This document shows, one piece after another, positions 1-10,500 of a stretch of DNA of 64,000 nt. Made by a program: the position numbers and the translations under genes. Location: positions 1 to 64,000 of the forward strand of contig JAKZAN010000206.1 of assembly GCA_023053545.1 (NCBI GenBank), read 5' to 3'. The notes beneath the pieces were generated by a model. The model was not told where the DNA came from and made no database searches. It saw nothing but the letters and a program-made list of their open reading frames with translations. Every line of letters begins with the position of its first letter. Within the stretch, counting starts at the first letter, position 1. Source of the stretch: Lepidurus packardi. Taxonomy: Eukaryota; Arthropoda; Branchiopoda; Notostraca; Triopsidae.

Positions 1-230
1 CCCAACCCCAACCCCAACCCCAACCCCAACCCCAACCCCAACCCCAACCCCAACCCCAACCCCAACCCCAACCCCAACCCCAACCCCAACCCCAACCCCA
101 ACCCCAACCCCAACCCCAACCCCAACCCCAACCCCAACCCCAACCCCAACCCCAACCCCAACCCCAACCCCAACCCCAACCCCAACCCCCCCAACCCCAA
201 CCCCAACCCCAACCCCAACCCCAACCCCAA
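1..230. repeat. Left chromosome end: C4A2 telomere array
   Basis: About 38 tandem CCCCAA units run from the first base to 230, where unique sequence begins. The C-rich strand reads 5' to 3' at the left end, the correct polarity for a left telomere. One unit is irregular: a run of seven C at 186-192. This repeat is the Tetrahymena/Glaucoma type and differs from the C4A4 of spirotrichs. Confidence 0.97.
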
Positions 231-467
231 TAGCCTTCAGATTTCATGCTGAGTTCATTCTTCTCATGCCAATTCCTTATTTCAATTATCCCGAGATTCC
301 CAATTCTCAACTCCACGATATATACAGTTGAGTCCCAATTACTCCTTTTAAAATTACAAATCATCGACAATAACACTGGCTAAATAAACAATAGACGCAT
401 ACTTATTAACTTTCACAACAAAGATAATCAAATCCAAGCACTTATTCCCAACGCACTACTCGCAAAC
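231..467. other. Subtelomeric spacer
   Basis: There are 237 bases between the telomere and the first start codon. The stretch is moderately A+T-rich. I see no repeat or gene in it. It must hold the promoter of the first gene. Confidence 0.6.
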
Positions 468-743
468 ATGGGAATATTCGATCATAAGAAAGTCTATCTG
501 CGCAGGAAGAGCTTGAGAATGCGCCAGTGGGGCATCTACTCCACTCTCTTCTGTGCCTTTGCCTCTTCCATCTACTGGTATCTCGACGAAACCTATACTG
601 AAGACCACGACAAAAACTAACAACTAGTAGCAGTTAAGGCCCTCTTCGATGTATTCAGGTTCAGGACAGCTTCAGAAACTCTCGAAAGACAGAAGTCAAG
701 TGAAACCGCCACAGCCACATCAAAAACTACCTAGAGGAATTGA
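468..743 (+). CDS. Small single-pass membrane protein, unknown
   Basis: A 91-residue frame starts at ATG 468 and stops at TGA 741, with TAA and TAG codons inside read as glutamine. The N-terminus is basic (HKK, RRK). A hydrophobic stretch at about residues 27-39 (LFCAFASSIYWYL) could span a membrane once. The tail is polar and rich in Ser, Thr and Ala. The layout recalls small organelle inner-membrane subunits, but no family is recognised. It is the gene nearest the telomere, which fits the compact subtelomeres of ciliate macronuclear chromosomes. It could be a chance frame, since TGA is the only stop. Confidence 0.45.
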
Positions 744-1056
744 GTTGGAATAAATGATAGATGGTAATAACTAAACTATGTGAGCACTTGCAGTGAACGA
801 ATGAGGGAACGTTGGCTGGAAGAGGCCAGGGTTTTTGCTTGTTGTGTGATTAGTATACTACACCCACTTCTATTGGGCTTATCAATATTAACTTCCTAGA
901 TAAATGCCTTTTTAATGTGATTGACTTGTCCAATTCTATATTTCTCATAAGTAATACAGGTTCCGAAAGACTCAGTTAAGCCAGTATCAGAAAAGATAGG
1001 AGAAATATCTTTACATCTCTTCACAAAACGAAATTCTGTTCTACAAGAATCACTCA
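744..1056. other. Intergenic, convergent 3' region
   Basis: Between the end of the first gene and the 3' end of the ubiquilin gene. I see no gene, RNA or repeat here. Confidence 0.5.
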
Positions 1057-1282
1057 TCAGTTAAGCATTTGGAACAACCTTTCCACTGCTGCCTCAACGT
1101 TGCCTCCCGTCTGCTTTAGAACTTCAAGGTTAGTAGCTTCATTCGTGAAGCCCATCTCAGAAAGTTGCTTTAGTTGTGTTTTATACACTTCCTTGGGGTC
1201 ACCAGCGGGTTGGGGAGGCTGGAAACCTCCGAATCCGCCCATACCAGGCATGCCGCCAAATCCTCCCATACCTCCCATGCCT

Positions 1283-1314
<32 letters not shown>

Positions 1315-2064
1315 TCCGCCCATTTGACTCATTGCCATCTGGATCATTGCGGGATCTATAGGTAAGTTTATAATATTATGCACACGTGTATGAGATATTA
1401 GTTTTTACTGAGCATTTGCTTGAGCATCTCGGGGTTGGAAAGAATAGCCTTCATTTGGGGGTTGGAATCAGTCATCTGCTTAAGCATAGGATTGGACTCG
1501 ACCATTTGTTGGATCATTTCTGGGGTAAGGTTGCTTAGCGAAGATTGCAGTTGTTCAGGACTCAGGCCACCCATGCCTCCTGCACCTGGCATGCCTCCCA
1601 TACCTCCTAATCCACCAAGTCCACCCATACCACCCATTCCAGGCATACCAAAACCGCCCAAACCGGGCATTCCACCCATTCCGCCGAATCCTTGGTTGGC
1701 ACCATTGTTTCCAGTTGTGCCAGAAGTAGCAGAGGTTCCTGCAGTGGAGGCAGAAGGGGCAGGCTTGGATGAGGGAGGAGCTTCAGGCTTCTTGACGACA
1801 AGGTGGAATGTTTATTGAGCAGCAAGGTTGAGAGAAGCAGTAGTTTGTTCGTCCTTGAGGATTTTGCCTGTGTTGGGATTGAAGAGTGGTTGATGATTTG
1901 TGATGAGTGATATTACCCTTGTGGATGAACTTGATCTTGTCGGAAGTCTCTTTGAGTTTATTGGCGACAACATCTTTCATCTGTGCGATGGTGGTGACAG
2001 TGGAGAGATTGAACTCGATGTCGAAGGTTTCTTCGTTGGTGGGCTTGAAGGTGATTTTGACCAT
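1057..2064 (-). CDS. Ubiquilin / Dsk2-like proteasome shuttle
   Basis: Three exons (2064-1917, 1867-1409, 1355-1057) are separated by GT..AG introns of 49 and 53 nt and give 301 residues. The N-terminal 75 residues are ubiquitin-like and include FIHKGKILKDEQT, the usual ubiquilin signature. The middle is rich in Gly-Met and Gly-Gly-Met repeats with STI1-type segments (NPEMLKQML, NPAMIQMAM). The last 45 residues form a UBA domain with the MGF motif. The family binds ubiquitinated clients through UBA and the proteasome through Ubl, and chaperones membrane-protein precursors. At about 300 residues it is short, close to yeast Dsk2. The second intron splits the STI1 region. The in-frame TAA at the end of the Ubl supports Gln coding. 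Confidence 0.93.
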
Positions 2065-2657
2065 TTTTGGGTGGTTTGGTTCTAGTTTTCGATAATTATT
2101 ATTAAGGAGTATGATTATAGGGGTATGACAAGTATTGAAATGGATAGAGTAGCGATGGGAGTGATAGCTATGGCATGTGTAGTGCTGGATAATGTATATA
2201 GTTTCTAGATGGTTCCCTCAAGGTATTATATGGTGTCGAAATCGGGTATTCGCTGATTTCTGGCTTGGCTATCTGTTGTGTGCTTAAAAATATTTTAAAT
2301 CAATAGACATGCAAATCTGATCATACTCCTCAGAATGAAACGCTACAACCTCCCCTTGTTTAATTATAACATGTGGTACCCCGAGCTAAGGACATACCCT
2401 AATCAATCCAAGGCAGGAGACTTTAGCGCTAAAAAACAATGTTACTTTTTAAACAGATACACTGGACAGAATAGATTCATATCGTTTCGTAATAATGCCA
2501 GCTAGCACATTGCTTTGAAGTCATCCGATACTACTCATACTTCACTTCAAAACTCCTCTAATTCCCACACTATCCTCTTGTTTCTTCTCGTTGAAACGAT
2601 CATCCATTCTTTATAAGATTATATTATCCAAGTACAAAAACAAGCCATCGGATTGCC
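2065..2657. promoter_or_regulatory. Divergent promoter region, ubiquilin and J-protein
   Basis: This 593-base spacer separates two start codons on opposite strands. It must contain both promoters. No clear box or repeat is visible. The shared position suggests, but does not show, co-regulation of two protein-quality-control genes. Confidence 0.5.
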
Positions 2658-3796
2658 ATGACTCGCGAAACACATGACTTTGAGAAAACCACGGACTATT
2701 ACGACCTGCTCCAGATACCCAGGAACTCTGATCAAAACTCAATTAAACAAGCCTACCGCAAACAAGCACTCAGGTTCCACCCTGATAAAAACCCATAAAG
2801 AAGTACTACCTTCCAGCATCATCCATCCCAAAGAACCGAATAGACACTAAAAACATATTCACCAAAATCACGCAGGCCTACGAAGTGCTCCTCGACCCAA
2901 CCTAAAGACAGAGATACGATGAGAAGGCTCATTTTGCTTCGCGATCAACACCCACAGGTCAGAATAGTCAAGCTGGATCCCGAAATCAGAAGAGGTCAAG
3001 TTTCTAAAAAAGAGATCATGCCGCGCCACCATTTTCCTCCTCTTCGAAAGCAAGCGCACCTCCTCCACGCCAGAGAACCTAATAATAATAGTACTAAACC
3101 TTCAAGAGAGCCTACAATGAGTTTTACGACTAGCTGAAGTTCAGAGAGAAAATGGCCAAGCTCAACAAGAAAAACACTAAGAGCAGCAACACCCACACCA
3201 GCAAGAACGGCAATTCCAGCTCAACCAACAACAGCAGCAATAACTGCAACACTAAAGACCCCGAATCCAAGAAAAATATGTATTCTAAAAGATATACTGC
3301 CAATGCCCAGCAGAATCAGAAAAAAAGTGCACTCCAAAGCATATTGATGCTCGTCTTAGTCCTGTTCATTCTGTTCTTTCTACCCAGATTCATGTCTCGC
3401 TCCACAGTCCGAAGGGGCGAGCTTTACTCCTTATACCCATCCGAAAGATACCCGACTATGATGTCCACAGCGATGCTCGGTTCCAAGTTCTATGTGGGTA
3501 AGGGTTACTTCGAGGCTGTGAGACGTGGAGGTAAATCTCGGAAAGACCAAATCGACAAACGAGTAGATAAGGTATTCTTGGACGATCTTGAGAGGGAATG
3601 CCAGAAAAGTCATAAGGAGAAATAGCACTACCTGGAGTTGTCCAAGAGTGCTAAACGAGTGCCGTCGTCCTCGAATGGAGGAGGGATAAGCAAGAAACAG
3701 TATTTATAGATGTCTGAGAGTGTGGATATGAGTGGATGCGCGCGACGAGAATACCTGGGGAAGGTGTACGGGAAATACATATCTACTCTAGTATGA
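2658..3796 (+). CDS. ER membrane J-protein, DNAJB12/DNAJB14-like
   Basis: Exons 2658-2802 and 2844-3796 are joined across a 41-nt intron ending GAATAG and give 365 residues. An N-terminal J domain (about residues 12-78) carries HPD at 41-43 and ends with QRYDE. A Gln/Asn/Ser-rich linker follows, then a hydrophobic span near 213-232 (ILMLVLVLFILFFL). The distal region has the YSLYPSERYP pattern of the DUF1977 domain that marks DNAJB12/B14 and DNAJC18. Known members sit in the ER membrane with the J domain in the cytosol and recruit Hsp70 for membrane-protein quality control. Without the intron the frame breaks right after the HPD helix, so the splice is well supported. The gene lies divergent to ubiquilin, which works in the same process. 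Confidence 0.92.
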
Positions 3797-4000
3797 AGCG
3801 TTGTCCCTTTCGGAAGAAAGCGAAGTTACTACCGATAATTAATTAAGTCCATAAAAATAATTAACCCATAGAATGGTTAGGTGAGAGTGTTGATAATGTA
3901 CCCAGATCTTTAATTTGTACATATTATGAATTGGGGGGAAACGCACACGTTAGAAATCCATTAGAAATAAATTCCTGTATGCACAAGTAAAGCTTGTTCT

Positions 4001-5292
4001 TCAATCCTCGCCAAACTGCTCCAGCTGTTCCGATTCTTACTGTTCTAGCTCTTCTTATTCCTCTAACTCGTCGTTTACCTCGCCCCAGTACCCTTTGTCC
4101 ACCGTGTTCTCCTCGTCCTCGTCCATGTAGCTCTTGAATGTTGCGTACAGGCCTGCATGACCTGTTTTCTTCGCAGCCTACTCTAAGTTAGACTTAGATA
4201 GCAGTGCATAGCTATTCAACTCCGAGAACGAAGTGTTGGAACCAAGCATTCTAAATAAGAATAAAGGAAATTTGATAAATTTAAGATAATAAAATACCTG
4301 AGGGTGGGGTAGGATGGAGGCGCACCGTATCTCTGCATGTTGACGATCCATGGGGGAGCCTGAAAATCTGTGACCCCTAGTGCCATTCTCAGTTCTTCGG
4401 ACAATACTCCCGGTTTGAATTGTTTTGCTTTTCCCTCCTCTTCTTTACCTTCGTAATAGGTATCACCAAATGTTGTCATTTTGCTCTTAGTCTGATACTT
4501 GAAGAAGGCATCATGTAGCACCGAATAATCGATATCGATCTTTCCCAGTCGAGGGTTCATGCGTTCTCTGAGCTTTTACCTTACCATTTTTTGACCATCC
4601 CGTTCGCTAAATGGGTCTCTGAGTTTGCTGATTCCCGTTGCCTAGATGAACTCCGGTAGCTTGAACATCGGCTTGAGAATACCCCTTTTGGTCTGAAGGA
4701 ATTTGGACTTCTGGTTCCAATGTCTGGGTACAGGGACTGTATTCTTCATAGTTTTTAGTTAGCAAAGGAAAAGGGGATCCATAGCTGTGATATCCCAAGC
4801 CTCCACTAGATCAGGTCTCTTGACGATAGCCTTGAGCTGTGCAACCTTGAGCCATCTCATCATCTTCTTCTTCTTTCGAGACAGCTTTAACTCTGCTTTG
4901 TGCTCCTCGCCGTTAGGCTGTTTGCCGTCTGGCTGTTCTTGGACATTTTTCTTACTCACATTGTTTTTCTCTTCTGCTTCCTCCTCTTACTAAGGCTTAT
5001 CAAAATACCTTTGTGCTTTGGCCTGCGCCTTCTCGAATACTTCTTTGAATTGCTCGTAATATCTTCCAGTCAGTATGTTCTGATTCTGTTCGACTATTTC
5101 AGGTTCCTCAGCAGCAGTCTGCTGTTCCTTTTCTTCTTGCTCACGTTTGTCTGCGAGCCTCCTTCGTATATCTTCTCGTTTGAACTAATTGAGCCTTCGC
5201 TCTTCCTTCTGGCGTTCTCTACGCTATTTTTCCTTGTGTTTTTTGTCTTCTTTGCGCTTTTCGATTTAGTCGGGTGTGGGTTGTTTGCCCAT
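4001..5292 (-). CDS. SF3B2: Splicing factor SF3b subunit 2 (SAP145/Cus1)
   Basis: Exons 5292-4298 and 4250-4001 (47-nt intron) give 414 residues. A charged coiled region fills the first 110 residues. The conserved core follows: an LSRKKKKMM-type start, a VKRPDLVEAWD block, VPVPRHW, KIDIDYSVLHDAFFK (DUF382), then PPWIVNMQRYGAPPSYP (PSP domain). SF3B2 is a U2 snRNP SF3b subunit that binds pre-mRNA near the branch point. The length resembles yeast Cus1 (about 436) more than human SF3B2 (about 895). The acidic tail rich in Glu and Gln is normal. The frame stays open upstream to an ATG at 5454, but that extension lacks family similarity, so I chose 5292. Confidence 0.93.
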
Positions 5293-5625
5293 TGGATTAG
5301 TATTGTGGTGCGAGGAGGGAGTAGTATCTGCCTGGTCCTACTATTTAGTTGTGTTAATGAATTATATGATTTGTTATAGTTTTTGTTAGCAGTACGATCT
5401 GGGATGATATAAAAATAGGAGCCTGCATCGTTCAGCATCCAAATGATTACCCATTATTTTATTAAATTTGATTTCCATTTGGTGATTGGATAATCTCGTT
5501 TATTTTGTTCTGATTCAGCTATTTTTCCTAAGTTTGTTTAAAATCATGATTAACCATGTTTTTCCTATCGATTTTAGGAGTTGATCCCAAAATTTAGAAT
5601 CATTCGTAAAAACCTCCAAGACATT
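5293..5625. other. Intergenic, SF3B2 upstream region
   Basis: No gene is seen apart from the possible in-frame N-terminal extension of SF3B2 up to 5454. The region is A+T-rich towards its right half. Confidence 0.4.
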
Positions 5626-5814
5626 ATGCAATATCATGACTATAAAGCCATGTCTTTTAGTCCTATTCCACTATCAAATGTTGACTATCAAATACAAGCA
5701 TCACTGCCAAAGAATCACACTCATCAATCCTAAACTGCTCTACTACTCAACAGTTTTGCAGGCCATCCCTCAAGTCTTATTCCTCACTTTATTGCGAGAG
5801 AATTTCTCAGATGA
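5626..5814 (+). CDS. Possible 62-residue protein
   Basis: A frame from ATG 5626 to TGA 5812 encodes 62 residues with two Gln-type stop codons. It has no recognised domain, no membrane span and no intron. With TGA as the only stop, frames of this size arise often by chance, so the call is weak. It lies in the A+T-rich spacer upstream of the actinoporin-like pair. Confidence 0.2.
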
Positions 5815-6082
5815 TCTGAGTAAATAAAAAACGAAAAACAACGGACACTAAACTGCATCGTACGTCTTATTGTCTCTCCAAATCATTAGGTATCCAAAAA
5901 TATTAAATTTCCTTTCTATAAGTATCTTGCTGTCAGACTTATCGACTGGAACGATTGCGACTCAAATTAACAACCTAGGCAGTAACTTCAGACAAAAGTC
6001 TAGAATCATTCGGTGTGTTTAACGATGGATCGATCCTTATAGCTTCATTTTACTTATATTTCTGTACAAATACACCTCCAAA

Positions 6083-6595
6083 ATGCAGTTAGAAGCAGCC
6101 TTCGAAGAAGCAGCCAAACTGGCAGGATCGGGTCTCGGACAAGTCGCATCCATCGATGTCTCCAGGAAACTAGGAGTCGGAATAGTAGCCATGGAAGGCT
6201 GTGTCCTTGAGTTCGAGGAAGTAGACATGCACTCGGGATTAGAGCATGGAGTGCCTATGCCCCAAAAATACCAAAAGGTGTCAATGGCTTTTACCAAATT
6301 CAGCGATACGGCGACGGGTACCTCGGGAGTCATTCATCTGAAACTCGACGACCAAAAACTGAGTATCATGTGGAGTCTTCCTTTTGACTACAATCTGTAT
6401 AGTAACTGGTACGATGTTGTGGAAGGCTACAAGAACTTTGATGATATCTACTACGAGAAGCCTGTAAAAGGAGGATAGAGCTTCGATGGGCTTGTGGGGA
6501 ACGTGAGAGTAAGAGCCTGGCTGGGTTCTGAAGGTCATACCTCTCTAATGGTGGCGTTAGGTAGGAACGTTCCACAGCTTGGTGGATCAGCTTGA
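6083..6595 (+). CDS. Actinoporin-like protein, copy 1
   Basis: A single exon of 170 residues, close to the 175-180 of sea-anemone actinoporins. The central block WSLPFDYNLYSNWYDV matches the family's most conserved stretch, the Pro and aromatic cluster that binds phosphocholine headgroups. Upstream are a glycine-rich turn and a RKLGVGI-type first strand. Downstream are a Gly-rich loop and C-terminal beta strands. No secretion signal is present, as also in many plant and fungal members. The family (actinoporins, bryoporins, fungal fruit-body lectins) forms membrane pores or binds glycans or lipids. The N-terminal helix is amphipathic in character. A second copy follows 222 bases downstream on the same strand. 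Pore formation in this organism is inference; a lectin or defence role is equally possible. Confidence 0.85.
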
Positions 6596-6817
6596 TTTTT
6601 TACATAAAGAGACTGGTCTTTTAGTTCTTGATGTTTAATTACTGACTTGTCGTTACTCAGACCTTGATCCTATTGAACAGTAGATCATCCATCCAACAAA
6701 GGAATAGTCCTTTATCCGGTATTATTGGGTTCTTTGTCTTCCTCGATATAATAATTTCGCTTTTTTTACATCAGCCTCGGAACACCAGGTTAATCATCAA
6801 TATAAACCATAGACAAC

Positions 6818-7300
6818 ATGCAAGTCGCAGCTGAAACTTCAAATCAACTCGCTATAGAAGCCCTCCATCGAATGTTTCCTCTAAACGTCAGTCGAAAGAT
6901 GGGCATAGCAATAGTTCCAGCAGAAGGGACCTCGATCATCCTGGAAGATATAATACTCTAATCCGGTACTGAGAACGATCGACCTGCTGTGGGTAAGCAC
7001 ACCCAACTGTCCTTTTCGTTCTGCAAACACCTTACAACTCCAACAGGAACAGCGGGCGTCCTCCATTTGATCTATGAGGAGATCCCATTGACTGTATTAT
7101 GGAGTGTACCCGAGAACAACCTATTGTACAGCAACTGGTATGATGTAGTGCTGGGACACAGGACCTTTGATGAGGTGTACAAAGGGAGTCCGATCAAAGG
7201 AGGACATAGTATGCACAAAATTCTAGACAAATTCTAGGTTTCAGGGAGAATGGGAAACGGTGGGTAGACGACTCTAGCGATTGCCATCGGGATATGCTGA
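6818..7300 (+). CDS. Actinoporin-like protein, copy 2
   Basis: A single exon of 160 residues from ATG 6818 to TGA 7298, with TAA at 6959 and further TAG codons read as Gln. It keeps WSVP and LLYSNWYDV but lacks the Asp-Tyr pair of copy 1 in the intervening loop. The first strand NVSRKMGIAIV aligns with that of copy 1, so they are tandem duplicates that have diverged strongly outside the core. The C-terminus is about ten residues shorter and lacks part of the last strands. No signal peptide is seen. The copies may have different lipid or glycan specificity, or one may act as a partner or antagonist of the other. That is inference. Confidence 0.8.
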
Positions 7301-7553
7301 CCAATGTGATGGACCACGAGTTCTCCCATTAGATCACTGGTCCCCAAATTTCTTAATTTTAAACCCTTTATAACACAAAAGAGTGTGTTACAAACTCTAC
7401 TTCAACAGGCCAACTCAATACTCTCTTATAATTTTAACTTACATAGAATTCTTTAAAATTACTCATAACTATATATTTTTCCTCAAGTTCCTTTCATTTA
7501 TTTACATAACATTTAACACTCTTATTATTATATCCAAATACACAATTACCAAC

Positions 7554-10500
7554 ATGATCTAATAAGCACAGGACTTCACCACTGAGACCGAACTACTCTT
7601 TAGACAGTTCACCTTCTCCCCCAACCTCGAGAAGAAGGCTATCGACTCTCTCACCAAAGTCATCAAGGTCGCTCCCAAGGACTTCATCGCCCACCTGCTC
7701 GCACACCCTGAACAGATTCGAGTCATCAACACTTCTACCATCTCCACATATCTCAGAATCGTCTACCGAGCCATCCGAAAACACCAATAGCTCCACACCC
7801 TCTTCGGGCAGTTGGTCGTTCTCCTGGCAGGTAAGTACTTGACAGCCACCTACCAGCACTCCAATAAAAACCAAAACCAGACACTCCAGCACTTCGCTGG
7901 TTTCCTAAAAAATATCCACATGGCTGACCTCCACCCCAATAGTTCCAATGTCGAAATCCTCCTCTATCTTAACAGCCAGACATCCAAACAAAGATAACTT
8001 GCAACTGAGTTGGTCGCAGAAAAAATCAAGAACGAGATCGTAGTCGATAAAAAGAGTAGACAGCCTAAATTCATCAAAGCACAACAACTTTTGGGTGGGT
8101 TCATTGCAGAAAACTTCAAGCTGTTCCTCCCTGCCCTCGAGAGGCTGCTAGTTAGGAGCGAGGCGAACCTTGAAATCTGGAAAGAAGTACTCGATATTGT
8201 GCCAGCTGAACAAACATCTGGTAACTTTAATCAACACGCAGTCAACTCCATCAAACACATCAAAGACTATCTCATCCCCCAGAGTGCATTCACTTTGGAC
8301 ATCGTCAAAAATCTAACTCGTGGGATCAACTCCCGTGATGTTCTCCAGCAATGCGTAGACCTGATCGAGAATCTGATCAGCAGCAACCATGATGACAGAA
8401 AGCGACTCATTGCAATCCAGATGCTCGAGGGACCTATCTAAAGTGCCCTGAAAATTGACGACGAGTAGAAGACTCTTTCTAGGATTCTTGTGATCCTTAT
8501 CAAGTTATTCTTCAGACTGAACGAAGAGAACTTCCCTGTCTTTGCTGGGCTCCTTAACAAGGCACTCTCGCACAAGACTACGTCAAATAAAGATATCCTC
8601 GAAGCCTGTAAAACTGAAGTGAAGGGCGCCAGCAAATACGGGGTATTGTGTATCTGTGAAGTGCTCTCGAAACTCTATACTCCTTAAGATTTATCTAAAG
8701 AGAAAAGTCTTCAAGAGATTGTAAAAGAGTTTGAAAAGATTTACAAGAAAAGTGCAGAGAAAATAGTGCTCAATATGGAATCGTATTTGGGAACTTTGTT
8801 GTTGTTGACGACTCTTCAAACTGGCGTCGACACTTCTTCCATTTATGAAGATGGTGCGTATTTGAACCAGTTCAACTTCTTGCATGTTGCAGGTCCTATT
8901 AGAGATTTACTGACCAGAGTCATCATCAAGAGTCTCGAGCAACCTGATGTTGAATATCCTGAAGATATCAATCCTGTCTCCATGACTATCCTCATCGGTC
9001 TATGTGGTAGCAAGGCGCTCAAAGCCAGTGAGCAACTTGTAAATATGCTTCCTCAGTATCAACTAGCTTTGATTACTGATGGAGTTTACAGGTATTACTA
9101 TTTTGATGTGGCTCAGAGAATACCACTTCAAAGAGAAGCTATCCGTAAGCTCGTCGCCTATGTAGTAGATAATATCGATGCTGAAGTAGCTCTGACTGGA
9201 AGGGACTGGCGTCGACTTCTCACTGTAGCAAAAAATTTCAGCTTGCACTAAAGAGTTTTGAAGAGGTTTGAAAGTCGCCTTGAAGAATTAAAGGAGACTA
9301 TGACTGAAGAGTTCAGGCATGATTTGAAACAGGTTCTCCAGAAAGATTTCTGCCAGAGCAATCCTATAAGGCAGCAATTCCACAAAGACTTCCTTGAGAT
9401 CTGCTTCAAACAAAAGGTTTACGATCTCGAAGACACAGCATCTCTACTACTCAACACTGAGAACTATACTAGTATCAAGTGCCTTGAAGAATTCGAGGAG
9501 CAACTTAAGGAAGCTAGTGAGACTGAGGCGAAGAATCATAAATCCGAACTCGACCTCCTTTACAAAACATAACTCTTCAAAGAAGATAATAAATAAAGGG
9601 TGAAGAAAGCCAAGATAGATGCTTTCAATGCTAAGGACATTAGGATTATGGACGAGCATGAAGTCAAAATCCAGAGACTCCACAACCACCTTCTGAACAT
9701 GGCTGAATACTTCGGAGCATTCGTGCAGGTAGTTGGTTTGGCCGATTAGGCTGCTGAGGCTGAGTTTTGCGACGCTCATTTCTCAGAAATGCTGAAGTGC
9801 ATGAAATATCCCGAACTGCGCCATTACCTTTACGAGTATGTGAGATACCTTTTTATGAGAAAGTCTAGGTTCTACAAATATTCTTCCTTCCTCGCAGAGT
9901 TGTTTGTCGGAGTCGGCAGCGAACAAATCCCTAGAGACAGAATTCTGGACAAGTTCTACACATTCGAAGCTGATCTTCTGGGCTTCACGTTCAGCGAGCT
10001 ACCTCTCCATGTTATCAACATGTTCGAACTGGTTAACTCCTTCCTGTTATCTAACCTTGAGTTTGATGTCAATCTCAAAATCTATGCTGTTAAATTTTAC
10101 CTGAAGCTGACTGAGGACGTGAGATGTCGGGATATCCTCAAAAAGATCTATCCTTATGTCATCAACAATATCAACCTTCTCTCCAACCATCAAGAAACTA
10201 GAGACCTTCTGGATAGATTAATGAATGTTGTCGATCCTACCAGCTTCCATCTCATTCTGGACGATTTGCTTAACTATTTGACTTCTTCCAAGAGAGCTGT
10301 TCTTTCTAGCATCGCTTTGGTTGCCAACCCTGACTTCAAACTCAGTTTTGAAGATTATGTCAAGCTTCGAATTTTATCAGTCGAATCTGATGCTCAGGTT
10401 TCTACCCACGCAAACAAAATACTTGGGCTATATAAACTTGAGATGGATGTAGAGCAGATCAGCAAGTTCGACATGAAGAGATTCGTGGAAAGGCATAGTA

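Noticed and set aside
1100..1327. Plus-strand Pro-Met/Pro-Ile-rich frames opposite the ubiquilin gene
   Set aside because: They are the complement of the Gly-Gly-Met repeats of a well-supported gene.
2790..2800. Possible slippery -1 site (TAAAAAC) in the J-protein gene
   Set aside because: A normal GT..AG intron explains the frame change and gives the family sequence.
2774..2816. Alternative 43-nt intron in the J-protein gene
   Set aside because: It would delete the essential HPD motif and leave the wrong frame; the 41-nt intron 2803-2843 keeps both.
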